DNA of 64,000 nucleotides from UBA7957 sp965224675 (GCA_965224675.1 CBDDAA010000004.1:744001-808000); one strand, 5' to 3'. Positions 1 to 9,238 are shown, counted from the first letter of the stretch. The notes: generated by a model not told the origin, from the letters alone. Translations and numbers: made by a program.

Positions 1-693
1 CTCTATGGCAACTATGGCGGCGATGTGATGAACTTTGATATGGCCGGGGAAATGGTGGAAATGGAGAATGATATTCATACTACCACAGTATTGCTGGCAG
101 ATGATGTCGCCAGTGCGCCACCAGAAGAATCTGAAAAACGCCGTGGTGTGGCGGGAATGATTTACGCTTTTAAAATAGCAGGTGCCAAGGCTGACACCAT
201 GGCGAATCTGCACGAAGTCACTCGGATTGCCCAAAAATCGGCTGATGCCTGCCGCTCTATTGGCATGGCGTTGACGCCTTGCACTGTGCCTCAGGCAGGA
301 AAACCCACCTTCGAGATTAGTGATAAAGAAATGGAAATGGGGATGGGTATACATGGAGAACCTGGAATCTGGCGTGCTGCGCTGAAAAAAGCGGATGATA
401 TCACAGCAGAAATGATAGATCGGCTATTGGCCGACAAACCATTAAGCAAGGGTGATAAAGTCTCTATATTGGTAAACAGCCTTGGCGCCACACCGCATGA
501 GGAACTTTATATTATGTATCGTTATGCATTGAGAGTACTTAATGACCTGGGTGTCACAGTTGTTATGCCACTAGTAGGGCGTTATGCCACCTCAATGGAA
601 ATGACGGGTGCGACTATTACGCTCTGCAAGCTTGATGATGAACTGGAAAGCTTACTCATGGCACCCGCCGAATGCGCTTTCTGGCGAGTGTAA
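1..693 (+). CDS. dhaK: Dihydroxyacetone kinase, DhaK subunit (5'-truncated by window edge)
   Basis: C-terminal ~230 residues of the dihydroxyacetone-binding subunit of Dha kinase, which forms dihydroxyacetone phosphate in the cytoplasm. The frame is open from base 1, and the first residues (LYGNYGGDVMNF) match the family's N-Y-x-G-D-V-x-N-F region, so the start lies outside the window. The family's substrate-binding histidine is visible in GMGIHGEPG (bases about 349-378), and the SLGATPHEEL segment is also typical. dhaL follows after 4 bp, so the two are almost certainly cotranscribed. No dhaM is visible, so whether ATP or a PTS phosphoprotein is the donor cannot be decided here. Confidence 0.93.
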   Translation, partial: LYGNYGGDVMNFDMAGEMVEMENDIHTTTVLLADDVASAPPEESEKRRGVAGMIYAFKIAGAKADTMANLHEVTRIAQKSADACRSIGMALTPCTVPQAGKPTFEISDKEMEMGMGIHGEPGIWRAALKKADDITAEMIDRLLADKPLSKGDKVSILVNSLGATPHEELYIMYRYALRVLNDLGVTVVMPLVGRYATSMEMTGATITLCKLDDELESLLMAPAECAFWRV

Positions 694-697
694 TAAC

Positions 698-1306
698 ATG
701 TCTGGTTTGACTACAGAAGCACTTAAACTCGGCTTGCAGGGAATCAGTAATGTTATTGAATGCAAGACAGATGAGCTTAATGCGGCGGATGCAAAATTAG
801 GTGATGGTGATATCGGCATTACCCTGTCTCGTGGAATCTGTGCTGTTTGTGATAGTTGTGATAGTCTGCCCAAGGATGTTGGCATGGCACTTTTTCAGTG
901 TGCTAAAGCCTTTACCAGCAAGTCAGGGTCCAGTTTTGGTACCTTGCTCGCAACCGGATTGATGCGAGCTGCCAAAGACTGTAAAGGCAGGGAAGACATA
1001 CCCTGGGAGGAAATATCTGCACTGCTTCGTGTTGCATTGCTTGCAATGATGGCACGAGGAAAGGGCTCTTTTGGGGAAAAATCAGTGCTTGACCCTATTG
1101 CAGCAATAGCTGATGCGATTGACTATATGAATGACCCGATGGAAATGCTTGCAGCGGCAGATCAGGCTTTGGATGAAACATTGGATCTGTTTCGCAACCG
1201 CCCGGCCAAGTTGGGCAGGGCACGCATGTTTGCAGACAAGAGTGTGGGATTGGATGATCCTGGCATGTTGGCTTTAAAATGTATGGTTGATGGGCTTATT
1301 GTTTAA
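698..1306 (+). CDS. dhaL: Dihydroxyacetone kinase, DhaL subunit
   Basis: ADP/ATP-binding subunit of dihydroxyacetone kinase, 202 residues, the usual length for DhaL. The Mg-nucleotide aspartate cluster is present as ADAKLGDGDIG near residue 30. Later family motifs are GKGSFGEKSVLDP (~residue 120) and, near the C-terminus, GRARMFADKSVGLDDPG. I chose the ATG at 698 because it gives the family's N-terminus; the same frame is open back to 608, but that stretch overlaps the end of dhaK. It works with DhaK: DhaL carries the nucleotide and DhaK the substrate. Confidence 0.92.
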   Translation: MSGLTTEALKLGLQGISNVIECKTDELNAADAKLGDGDIGITLSRGICAVCDSCDSLPKDVGMALFQCAKAFTSKSGSSFGTLLATGLMRAAKDCKGREDIPWEEISALLRVALLAMMARGKGSFGEKSVLDPIAAIADAIDYMNDPMEMLAAADQALDETLDLFRNRPAKLGRARMFADKSVGLDDPGMLALKCMVDGLIV

Positions 1307-1320
1307 ATGATAACGCGAAG

Positions 1321-1971
1321 TTGGATTTGAATTTGGAAAATATTTTACTTTTCATATCAATAGCACTTGTCGCAACGATTACACCCGGTCCGGCAATAAT
1401 GTTGGTTTCAGTCAATAGTGTTAGATATGGTATTAACAAATCAATACTGACCATTCTCGGTAATATCACGGGTTTGTTTGTTATGTCATTATTGGCCATT
1501 CTTGGTTTAAGTACAGTCATCCTTTATTCAGCGCCAGCTTTTTTTGCAGTGAAAATAGTTGGAGCCTTGTATTTATTGTACTTAGGTATAAAGCTTTGGC
1601 GTAATGGGCTGGTATTTTCAAATTCAAAATTTGAAGGATTGGTTAAAAAAGAAAATATCCCACAAGACTACAAGCTCTACCTTCAAGGCTTATTGATTGC
1701 GTTGAGTAACCCGAAGGCTATCGCGTTCACGACAGCGTTATTTCCACAGTTCATTGAAACAAGTCAACCGCTACTGAATCAGTTTTTGATTTTGGTTTCA
1801 ATCTTTATGTTGCTTTCATTTTCCTGTCTTTTAGGTTATTCCGTTTTAGCCATAAAAACACAAAACTATAAAAATAATATATTCGCTCACAGAATTACGG
1901 GTAAAATATTCGGTTCAATCTTTATGGGTTCTGGAATCGCATTGGCTTTTACATCACAACACAAAGTGTAG
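1321..1971 (+). CDS. LysE/RhtB-family amino-acid exporter
   Basis: Inner-membrane exporter of the LysE/RhtB superfamily, 216 residues, with about six hydrophobic segments. The first helix ends in the family signature TPGPA (residues ~21-25), and YLLYLGIKLWRNG follows the second or third helix. SNPKAIAFTTALFPQF (~residues 119-134) is the second conserved block. There is no ATG at the expected N-terminus; TTG codons at 1321, 1327 and 1333 all fit, and no strong Shine-Dalgarno decides between them. The gene starts 14 bp after dhaL but nothing ties the functions together. Substrate (amino acid or homoserine lactone) unknown. Confidence 0.8.
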   Translation: MDLNLENILLFISIALVATITPGPAIMLVSVNSVRYGINKSILTILGNITGLFVMSLLAILGLSTVILYSAPAFFAVKIVGALYLLYLGIKLWRNGLVFSNSKFEGLVKKENIPQDYKLYLQGLLIALSNPKAIAFTTALFPQFIETSQPLLNQFLILVSIFMLLSFSCLLGYSVLAIKTQNYKNNIFAHRITGKIFGSIFMGSGIALAFTSQHKV

Positions 1972-2032
1972 TGATGTAAATATGCCTTGATAATTTATAC
2001 TATTGGTATTTGCTGAGCAGAATGGAGGAATC

Positions 2033-2449
2033 ATGACGCATTGGTTATATCCAGCAAATGTAAAATTTTATGATGTTTTAGCTGCGTTTAACGCCTCTGA
2101 GACCTACTGGCCAATAAGCTCGAAAGTTTCATCTGGGGATGTCATTTATATTTATCTGGCTGTGCCCTATAAACAGATTGGTTTTGTTTGTGATGTTAAA
2201 GAGATCGGCCTTGAGACGAGTAGTATTTTAGAAAAGGTGCGGCCTTTTTTTAAAGGTAAGAGCGGTGATGGGAAAAAAACTAAATTATTTATGAAGTTAA
2301 AAACCAGTTTGGCTATTACATTAGAGGGTAGTTCCAGCTTGTCTTATGATTGCCTTAAACAAAACGGGTTAAACGGAATGTTAATGGGGCCCAGAAAGCT
2401 TGAAAATAATCCAACCCTCTTGGATTATATAAAAAGGAGATTGCAGTGA
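2033..2449 (+). CDS. EVE/PUA-like small protein
   Basis: 138-residue soluble protein. The start is fixed by a strong GGAGGAA ribosome-binding site at 2024-2030; the open frame extends back to 2003 without one. The N-terminal pattern (HWLYPANVKFYDVLAAF, then SSGDVIYIYLAVPYKQIGFVCDV) resembles EVE-domain proteins of the PUA-like superfamily, which bind modified bases: an opening W, a SxGDxVxxY strand and a following IGxxxxV strand. The match is by eye and the C-terminal half is not diagnostic. It is translationally coupled by a GTGA overlap to the next gene, so the two probably act together. Confidence 0.55.
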   Translation: MTHWLYPANVKFYDVLAAFNASETYWPISSKVSSGDVIYIYLAVPYKQIGFVCDVKEIGLETSSILEKVRPFFKGKSGDGKKTKLFMKLKTSLAITLEGSSSLSYDCLKQNGLNGMLMGPRKLENNPTLLDYIKRRLQ

Positions 2450-2748
2450 GTTACGATCAAGTGGCAAATAAAATTATACAGGAAGAGGGGGTGGAACACT
2501 CTACAATGATGAAAACGCCCTGCCTAAGGTACAGAGAGAACTTCATTGCAATGATGTTCGAAAAAGAAGATGCGCTTATCATCAAGGTATCTCCTGATCG
2601 GGTTAATGAGCTTGTTGCAGAAGGAAAAGGAAATGAGTTTAATTTTACAAAAAAACGATTTAAAGAGTGGGTGCTTATCCCGCTGGATTATGAAGATGAG
2701 TATGAATCATATATCTATGAAGCGTTGGAATATGCGAAAAAAAAGTAG
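2446..2748 (+). CDS. Small MmcQ/YjbR- or TfoX-N-like protein
   Basis: 100-residue cytoplasmic protein starting at a GTG that overlaps the stop of the preceding gene (GTGA). The pattern of a short helix, then KTPCLRYRENFIAMMF, then EDALIIKVSPDRVNELV and a C-terminal WVLIPL strand with a basic final helix is that of the small MmcQ/YjbR and TfoX-N fold. These proteins are mostly uncharacterised. The coupling to the EVE-like gene is the best functional hint. No catalytic residues can be pointed to. Confidence 0.5.
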   Translation: MSYDQVANKIIQEEGVEHSTMMKTPCLRYRENFIAMMFEKEDALIIKVSPDRVNELVAEGKGNEFNFTKKRFKEWVLIPLDYEDEYESYIYEALEYAKKK

Positions 2749-2965
2749 AGCTTTATTTGTAAAAATGTCACTAGCAAGGCAAATTGTCCGCTAATGACTG
2801 CGAACCTGTCATTCAGTTTTGTAAAGCTTAAAGCAGAGGCGCGCTTCTACTGACAAATGTATAGTAACACTACATTAGTATTAGCTTTGTATCGCCGCAA
2901 GGATGATGTTCCAATTCTTTTGATTGGTGATTTAACGTTGCAGCAGTCATATTACTATCTCATTT

Positions 2966-3364
2966 TTAGGCAGATTGATGGAATTCAATGACATTTCTAT
3001 CTTGGTCACGAATAAACAATGATGATCCATAGCTTTCTCCAAAATCTACAGGGCCTTCTGTAATGGTAATGTTGAGCTTATCTAACTGTGCTTTAACAGT
3101 CATTAAATCAGTAACCCGAAGTGCAACGTGGGTGTAACCCGCATGCCTTTCGGGCATATCCATCAAAATATTTTTTTCAGGAGAATTAACGGCATTTAAA
3201 ATAAAATTAATCACCATCCCACAAGGGTGCTTCATTATTGCAACTGGCTCGGGACCTGTTGGACCTCCAATAAAAATGAATCCTAAGTTTTCGTAAAATT
3301 TTCGAGCAGTAGACAGCTCCGCCACTCTGATACCAATATGGTCTATTCCAATAATGTTTTTCAT
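2966..3364 (-). CDS. VOC-superfamily (glyoxalase/dioxygenase fold) protein
   Basis: 132-residue protein with two beta-alpha-beta-beta-beta modules of the vicinal-oxygen-chelate fold. The first opens with GIDHIGIRVAELSTARKFYENLGF, with the metal-ligand position H9; the second opens with HAGYTHVALRVTDL. The C-terminus has DQDRNVIEFHQ, supplying the usual metal glutamate. A GAGG Shine-Dalgarno lies just upstream of the start on the minus strand. The substrate cannot be told; lactoylglutathione lyase, methylmalonyl-CoA epimerase-like and resistance proteins share this architecture. It stands alone between convergent neighbours. Confidence 0.82.
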   Translation of the reverse strand: MKNIIGIDHIGIRVAELSTARKFYENLGFIFIGGPTGPEPVAIMKHPCGMVINFILNAVNSPEKNILMDMPERHAGYTHVALRVTDLMTVKAQLDKLNITITEGPVDFGESYGSSLFIRDQDRNVIEFHQSA

Positions 3365-3486
3365 ATCTACCTCGTTAGTAGCTGAGGATTGAAGTGTTAC
3401 TTAATTCATTTTGAATCAACTTAACACAAGGTTATACTATTTCCATAAATTGATTAATATGCTTTTTAGAAAATAACTATTTCCAT

Positions 3487-3780
3487 TTAAAGGTGAATAA
3501 GGGTTACGAATGGCGCCGTCCCTGACAACTTGTGCTTGCGGCGCTTGAACCAATTACGTACTTTGATGCTTGTGTGTAGCGTAGTTGTCACGATGACATG
3601 CAACTCCTTGTCAGCTGGTGTCTCTGAGCGTCCACTGTTTTCAAGAACGATAGAAACCCCTGATGCCCGCCCGTGTCGCGCTGTTTGCATTCCCGATGAT
3701 TTCACCTATAAAGACGTTCAACACAGCAAACAGGGTGCTTGTTCCTTGACGCTTGTAATCGGGGTCATGGTTCCAGAAAG
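3487..3780 (-). pseudogene. IS630-family transposase remnant
   Basis: Reading the minus strand from 3780 downward gives pieces of an IS630-type DDE transposase in shifting frames. One frame has WNHDPDYKRQGTSTLFAVLN and then FIGEIIG. A second frame has ETPADKELHVIV, the block leading to the catalytic aspartate, and the first frame resumes with DNYATHKH. At least two frameshifts and in-frame stops are present and both ends of the gene are missing, so this is dead. Its 5' side abuts the 85-bp inverted-repeat element at 3783. Confidence 0.75.
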
Positions 3781-3782
3781 TA

Positions 3783-3867
3783 TTCAAGGACAGGCGCTGC
3801 CACTAGCAGAATTATCTTCAATAAAAACAATAAGATATTAATTTTATAACCAGTGCCTGTCCTTGAA
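3783..3867. mobile_element. 85-bp miniature inverted-repeat element, copy 1
   Basis: An 85-bp unit bounded by 17-bp terminal inverted repeats: TTCAAGGACAGGCGCTG at 3783-3799 and CAGTGCCTGTCCTTGAA at 3851-3867, one mismatch. An AT-rich core carries no gene. A second copy of the same length lies at 17781-17865, about 90% identical by eye. Both copies sit exactly at the edge of broken genes, here an IS630 remnant on the left and a decapitated symporter on the right. It looks like a MITE or IS-end derivative; I cannot name the parent. Confidence 0.75.
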
Positions 3868-4537
3868 ATTTGCTGTTGACTGTGGACCAGAGGTTATCGA
3901 ACGCCTTTCCGGCTCAGCCTATAAAGCTATCGCTGTCGTATTACTTACATTTTTGCTTTGGTTGTTTGGACCGACTATGACTCGATTATTTGATTTGCCA
4001 CCGGCTCTTTTAGGCTCAGCATCTGTGTCAATTCTATCCCTGGTTTTAATGACTCTGCTAAATTGGGTCAAGTGGAAAGATTTGGAGAACGGCATTCATT
4101 GGGGAGTGCTTGTTTTATTAGGTGGCGGCCTGACTCTAGGTCGTGGCCTGACCGAATCGGGCGGCGCAGATTGGTTAGCCACACAACTGGTTGGTGGTGT
4201 CGGACAGTTTCCGATGATACTGCTGCTGCTTGCACTCGTCGCCATTGCTGTATTTGCGACAGAGTTAATCTCCAATACTGCGGTTACCGCAAGCTTTGCA
4301 CCGATTCTGATGGGCGTGGCTATTCAGCTCGGGCTGCAAGCCGAGTCACTGGTTCTGCCAGTGACGATTGGTACATCCATGGCGTTTATGCTGCCGGTGG
4401 CGGCACCACCGAATGCAATGGTGCATGCCACTTTAAAGGTAACTCAACGCGATATGATGCGAGTCGGGCTAAGATTGAATTTAGTCGTCATTAGCGTAAT
4501 TGTGCTTGTGTTTTATGCACGTGGGCTGATTTTTTAG
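3868..4537 (+). pseudogene. 5'-truncated DASS-family (SLC13-type) Na+/anion symporter
   Basis: C-terminal ~220 residues of a divalent-anion:sodium symporter, normally about 450-600 residues long. Family marks remain: the second Na+/substrate hairpin ISNTAVTA (SNT motif) and, after it, AFMLPVAAPPNAMV. Several membrane helices follow in register. The first half of the protein, with the first SNT hairpin, is absent, and the frame begins inside the end of the 85-bp element. No promoter or start other than a TTG in the element is visible, so I treat it as non-functional. Related proteins carry dicarboxylates, citrate or sulfate. Confidence 0.8.
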
Positions 4538-4658
4538 AACTGGAATTTCGATAAATATCTTGCAAATTACTTAGAGCAAGGGGATTAAGAATGTACCTAC
4601 GTTGCAGACTGATTAGCTCAGACTCAAATTTACTGTTAAACATAGCGATAGACTTCAA

Positions 4659-6155
4659 TTAATCGAGTACTTGTGCCATTTTAATAACTGCAGATTGAAT
4701 CTCTTCAGATGAGCTGTTTCCAAATCCCAGGAGCAGGCCATGGCGCGGTTGTTTTTTACTATATAGAATTGACATGGGTGTGCTTAATACACCCTGAGTT
4801 TTCAACTTTTGCGCTGCAGACACATCATTGTCATGGTCAGTAGCGTGTTGAGAGAGCCAGCCAATCACATTCATTCCTGCTTTCGCGGGTGACAGATCAA
4901 TTACGCCGTTGAGTTCCCGATGAATAGCATCAATAATTTCTTCATGACGTTCAGCATAAACCGAGCGCATCCGTCGAATGTGCTTGGTAAAATGGCCCCG
5001 TTCAATAAATTCTGCTAATACGGCCTGAGTCAGAGTAGAGACTCCTCGGGTAAAAAAATGTACTGCAGATCCGTACGCATCAATTAATGCGGGCGGAACC
5101 ACTAGATATCCGATACGCAGCGACGGGTAGAGTGCCTTACTAAAAGTGCCTACATAAATTACCCGACCGTTTGGATCGATAGTCTGCATGGGTGCAAGGG
5201 GTGCACCGGAAAATCGAAATTCGCTGTCATAGTCATCTTCAACAATCCAACTATTCGCTCGACTGGCCCAGGACAACAACTCAATACGCCGTGTTAGACT
5301 TAATGTCACGCTCAAAGGATACTGATGCGAAGGTGCCAATAAAGCAATTCTGGCATTAGGATCCATCTCAATACCGGAACTGATTTTCATCCCTTGATCA
5401 TCCACTGGTACGTGAACTATACGTGCCCCAAAACCTTTTAGCATACCTCGCATCGTCATGTAACCGGGGTCTTCTACCATAATGCTGTCTCCTGGATTTA
5501 ATAGGATCCAGGCGGTAAGACTGACCGCCATTTGTGAGCCTGACACAATGACTATCTGATTTTCATCGCACTTGATGCCTCTGGCGTGATCTAAATAACC
5601 GGCAATTGCACGTCGCAGTGGAGGGTATCCCATTGTATTGCCATAATTGAGTAGTTCATATGATGGATTACGATGTTGCCTCCACATAAGGCGCGCCCAT
5701 ACATCGAACGGAAATTTGTCATAGGCGGGTTGATTAGGCAAAAAAGTTGTGGGTACTTGCAGAAGGTTATAGTTCTTGGATTTTACCAAGGCCTTACCTC
5801 GATCAGATAGTACATTGTAGATAGGCGACGATACCGAGGTTCGTCCGTTCCTTTGCAGAAGCGATGATGGTAAATCTAACTTTTGTAAATGGCTTCCAAC
5901 AAAAGTTCCGACACCCACTCTGCTTTCGAGATACCCCTCGCCAATCAGTTGTTGGAATGCCGTAACTACCGTAGTTCTTGACACTTTTAGTTTTTTGGCC
6001 AAATTGCGACTGGGAGGTAATTTTGTTCCCGACGGTAATCTTCCCGAAAGCACTGCCCGACCAATTTGTGAACTCAATTGTTGATGCATTGGAATAGTCG
6101 CGTTGCGGTCAAGAATCACAAAAGCATACAAATCAACTTCACCATGTTTCTGCAT
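4659..6155 (-). CDS. MocR/PdxR-type regulator (GntR HTH + aminotransferase domain)
   Basis: 498-residue transcription regulator. A GntR-type winged helix occupies residues ~20-90 (SGTKLPPSRNLAKKLKVSRT). A fold-type I aminotransferase domain fills the rest and would bind PLP as ligand: SGSQMAVSL (~residue 205), VEDDYDSEFRF, and the Schiff-base lysine in YVGTFSKALYPSLRIGY. Length and domain order are normal for MocR. These proteins control vitamin B6, GABA, taurine or related nitrogen metabolism, usually a neighbouring gene. Here the neighbours are a universal stress protein and the symporter remnant, so the target is unclear; loss of the symporter may have orphaned it. Confidence 0.93.
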   Translation of the reverse strand: MQKHGEVDLYAFVILDRNATIPMHQQLSSQIGRAVLSGRLPSGTKLPPSRNLAKKLKVSRTTVVTAFQQLIGEGYLESRVGVGTFVGSHLQKLDLPSSLLQRNGRTSVSSPIYNVLSDRGKALVKSKNYNLLQVPTTFLPNQPAYDKFPFDVWARLMWRQHRNPSYELLNYGNTMGYPPLRRAIAGYLDHARGIKCDENQIVIVSGSQMAVSLTAWILLNPGDSIMVEDPGYMTMRGMLKGFGARIVHVPVDDQGMKISSGIEMDPNARIALLAPSHQYPLSVTLSLTRRIELLSWASRANSWIVEDDYDSEFRFSGAPLAPMQTIDPNGRVIYVGTFSKALYPSLRIGYLVVPPALIDAYGSAVHFFTRGVSTLTQAVLAEFIERGHFTKHIRRMRSVYAERHEEIIDAIHRELNGVIDLSPAKAGMNVIGWLSQHATDHDNDVSAAQKLKTQGVLSTPMSILYSKKQPRHGLLLGFGNSSSEEIQSAVIKMAQVLD

Positions 6156-6264
6156 AACACCTTCCGAAAGACTCTAATTACAAAGATAGTAGAGATAAAG
6201 TATAGCTACATTGCATACAAATTAAGTAGCCTGAATGGATTGGCGCCGGATCGAATGGTATTTT

Positions 6265-6771
6265 TTATTGATCGGATGGGTGGATGATAAGCATCGGTAT
6301 CTTGATTTTTCCTGATAGCGTATAAGCGATATCCTGAAAGAAAAACCGTGTTACCCCAACATGAGCGCGTGTAGACATGGCTACTAAGCTAATACCCTTT
6401 TTATCAATAACGTTTAATATTTCATCAACTGCATTCTTGCTGAAATCCACTAGAATTTCTACATCATAGCCCAGTTGCTCAAGGCGATTGGTCGTTGAGA
6501 TCATCTCGGCCTTCACGTGCGCTATGATACTTTCTTCCTGCTGACTCGCAAAGATCGGATGAGTTGCAGGGCCTTTAAGCTCTATCCCTGGTTTTAAAAT
6601 ACGACCTGAATCTGATTGTATAGCACCAAAACCAGCACCTTTAGGTGGTTTGGTAATATAATATAATACAAGTTTGTTGTAATCAGAAGAAATATATTTC
6701 TCTACATAGGGAAATATTTCCAGGCTAAGTTGCGACTGATTCAGCGGGATTAGAACTATATTTTTGGGCAT
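6265..6771 (-). CDS. Universal stress protein (UspA family)
   Basis: 168-residue single-domain Usp protein. I place the start at the ATG at 6771, giving MPKNIVLIPLNQSQLS, the normal first strand of the fold; the frame is open upstream to 6825. The C-terminal block VAMSTRAHVGVTRFFFQDIAYTL resembles the family's nucleotide loop (G-x2-G-x9-G-S/T) but lacks its full glycine pattern, so ATP binding is doubtful. It is divergent from the ABC-importer operon across a 376-bp intergenic region and lies upstream of the MocR gene on the same strand. Confidence 0.85.
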   Translation of the reverse strand: MPKNIVLIPLNQSQLSLEIFPYVEKYISSDYNKLVLYYITKPPKGAGFGAIQSDSGRILKPGIELKGPATHPIFASQQEESIIAHVKAEMISTTNRLEQLGYDVEILVDFSKNAVDEILNVIDKKGISLVAMSTRAHVGVTRFFFQDIAYTLSGKIKIPMLIIHPSDQ

Positions 6772-7147
6772 GATGTACTCTTCAATGGCAGTTAAGTTTG
6801 ATGCAATCAATGAACACTGCTTCACTAATTCTCAAGCAGTATAGACGAGATAGTTGACTAACTACACAATAATATAACGTCTGCACAAGGAAATTTCTCA
6901 TTGATAATCAGGGTAAAATTAATTTATATTGGTATGGTCAAATTAGCATAATTGGTTATATACCTCACACCATAGCTATACTATTATTTTTCGCTTACAT
7001 CCACTAAGTGATAACAACAATAATCACCGGAGGTAATGCATAGACTGTCCTATGCATAGGCGATACATAAGTTTGCTGAGAATGTTTAATTACTCAAATA
7101 ACACGTATCGAAGAGTAAATCACTATAACTATGTTGAGTTAATAGCA
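6772..7147 (+). promoter_or_regulatory. Divergent regulatory region with leader palindrome
   Basis: The AT-rich space between the usp gene and the ABC-importer operon. A GGAGG Shine-Dalgarno sits at 7029-7033. Directly after it is a perfect 8-bp inverted repeat with a 6-base loop: ATGCATAG at 7036-7043 and CTATGCAT at 7050-7057. The left arm starts a seven-codon ORF (7036-7059), and the right arm contains a second ATG (7052) in frame with the binding-protein gene. This may be a transcription-factor operator or a translation-controlling hairpin. I see no clear -10/-35 pair. Confidence 0.45.
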
Positions 7148-9211
7148 ATGACATCAAACAAACGAAAATTAGTACCGCTGGTCGGGATTGCATTATTCAC
7201 GCTTCAGCTCACATCAACTAATGTATTAGCAGCCGCTTGTCCAGCCGCGACGGTTGCAGATGGTATGGGGCTACAGGGCACCTATCCACAGCAGTTCGAA
7301 CTTGCAGAGATTGAAAAACTGGGTGACTGCAAAATGTCTTTTAGTGAAAATCCAGACATCTCTGCATTAAATGGTCGTATCCGTGGCAATCCGGAATTGC
7401 CTGCAGTTGCAGACAGACTTCCTCAGGAGCCACTTGTTGTTGCTCCTTACGATGCCATTGGATCCTATGGTGGTACATTCGATGGACTTTCAAACGCAAC
7501 TGAATCCGGAACTTCAGGCTTCATGTCAGTGCGTCATGTAAACTTGGTACGCTACGCGGATGATCTCGAAACAATTGTACCCAACGTCGCCAAAGGCTGG
7601 GAATGGAACGAAGATTTCACACAGCTGACGTTTTTTCTACGCAAAGGACACAAGTGGTCAGACGGCGCGCCATTTGGTGCTGAAGATATAGAATTCTGGT
7701 ATGAAAACCTTGCAATTGACGCGAAAGTCAGAGAAAAACCAAAGGACTATGTTCTGGTTGCTGGAAAACCAATGTCAGTTGATGTTATAGATAGTCAAAC
7801 TGTGCGTTTTAATTTGCCTGCACCCAAACCCGGGTTACTGTCTCATTTTGCGAATCACTACGCACAAGGCTTTCAGCCTAAGCACTTTCTTGGAAAATTC
7901 CATCCGGCTGTTAACCCAGATGCTGATGTGGAGGCGAAGAAGCTGGGGTTTGAAAATGGCTATGCAGTCATCGAAGCCTACTACGGTAACTCTGACTGGA
8001 TGGATACAGCAACCCCTATGTTGAAAAATAGCGACAAAGTTGCCGCAATGCCAGCAGACACAGTTCCAACACTTGAAAGCCACATACTGGTTGCTGAGAG
8101 TACGGAGGGTCGCCATTTGGTAGCCAATCCATATTTCCATATGGTTGATACTGCCGGTAACCAACTGCCCTATATCAATGAACAAGATGAACTTTTTGTG
8201 GGTGAAAGCGAAGTTCGATTGCTAAAACTAATTAATGGTGAAGTCACTTTTAAACAACAGTCATTAAATTTGGATTATGCGCCAGTTCTACTAGAGAATC
8301 AGGAGAAAAGAAATTTCACTCTAGAGATGAAACCTGAAGTAGCAATACCCACATTGGCATTCAATGTAACATCTGAAAATATGGAGAAAAGAAAAGTCTT
8401 TGGCAATCTGAAATTCCGGCAAGCGATGTCCGTCGCGATGAACCGGGATGAACTCAATGAGGTTGTCTTTTTTGGTCTTGGAACCGGGCAACAGTATATT
8501 GGATTCTCCCCTACGCCATCATTTGTTGATCCAAAATGGACACAACATTTTGCCCAGTTTGATCCGGATATGGCTAATTCCCTGCTGGATGAAGTGGGTA
8601 TGAAAGATATCGATGGTGACGGTATGCGTGAACTACCTAACGGTGATAAGTTGGTACTGAACCTTCAGGTAGCCACACAAGCTGTCTCTATCAAGTTGAT
8701 TGAATTGGTCGGCCAGCAATGGAAAAATGTCGGCGTTGACAACACGGTAAAAGAAGTTACTACAGATGAGTTTCGCTCTGCCATGTCGGCGAATCAGCTT
8801 GATGTGACTATCTACGCAAAAGGCCAACCTTTAGCCGTTATTCTGGGTGTTTCTGAGTTATTCCTGCCTCCTTATGATAACTATTTCAATCAGCGAACCG
8901 CAATGCTTTGGGGCGAGTATCTTGACTCTGACGGTGCCTCGGGTGTAAAACCACCTGAGTGGGTTTATCAAATGATAAAAGATATTGACGGGTTCCAGTC
9001 AGCAACGGCCGGTACGGATGAATCCAACGAACTGGGTAAGGCGCTGGTAAAGGCGACTGCAGAAAACCTATTGTTCATCGGTACTGTGAAATCGGTCTCG
9101 CCAATTTACCACAGCAACAATCTGAAAAACTTTACCGAGTACAAGACTGCATCCTATGCTTACTACAGGTCTTACCCCTACCGCAGCCATCAATGGTATT
9201 TTGGGAAATAG
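7148..9211 (+). CDS. Opp/Dpp-type ABC importer, periplasmic binding protein
   Basis: Extracytoplasmic solute receptor of the SBP_bac_5 family, ~687 residues, longer than the usual 500-600. I take the ATG at 7148, which begins a signal peptide (basic MTSNKRK, hydrophobic core, cleavage near LAAACPA). The frame is open to 7052, where a GGAGG lies 18 bp upstream; that start would add 32 residues before the signal. Family features are YADDLETIVPNVAKGWEW, FFLRKGHKWSDGAPF (~residue 155) and FRQAMSVAMNRDELNEVVF. First gene of a five-gene importer operon followed by a phosphonate/sulfate-ester hydrolase, so the ligand may be such an ester rather than a peptide. Confidence 0.9.
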   Translation: MTSNKRKLVPLVGIALFTLQLTSTNVLAAACPAATVADGMGLQGTYPQQFELAEIEKLGDCKMSFSENPDISALNGRIRGNPELPAVADRLPQEPLVVAPYDAIGSYGGTFDGLSNATESGTSGFMSVRHVNLVRYADDLETIVPNVAKGWEWNEDFTQLTFFLRKGHKWSDGAPFGAEDIEFWYENLAIDAKVREKPKDYVLVAGKPMSVDVIDSQTVRFNLPAPKPGLLSHFANHYAQGFQPKHFLGKFHPAVNPDADVEAKKLGFENGYAVIEAYYGNSDWMDTATPMLKNSDKVAAMPADTVPTLESHILVAESTEGRHLVANPYFHMVDTAGNQLPYINEQDELFVGESEVRLLKLINGEVTFKQQSLNLDYAPVLLENQEKRNFTLEMKPEVAIPTLAFNVTSENMEKRKVFGNLKFRQAMSVAMNRDELNEVVFFGLGTGQQYIGFSPTPSFVDPKWTQHFAQFDPDMANSLLDEVGMKDIDGDGMRELPNGDKLVLNLQVATQAVSIKLIELVGQQWKNVGVDNTVKEVTTDEFRSAMSANQLDVTIYAKGQPLAVILGVSELFLPPYDNYFNQRTAMLWGEYLDSDGASGVKPPEWVYQMIKDIDGFQSATAGTDESNELGKALVKATAENLLFIGTVKSVSPIYHSNNLKNFTEYKTASYAYYRSYPYRSHQWYFGK

Positions 9212-9238
9212 TTTGGGCTGTTTCTTGTGAGAATGAGT

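Noticed and set aside
3530..3841. 103-codon plus-strand frame running into the 85-bp element
   Set aside because: It is antisense to the IS630 remnant and its 3' end is the element itself; no protein similarity recognised.
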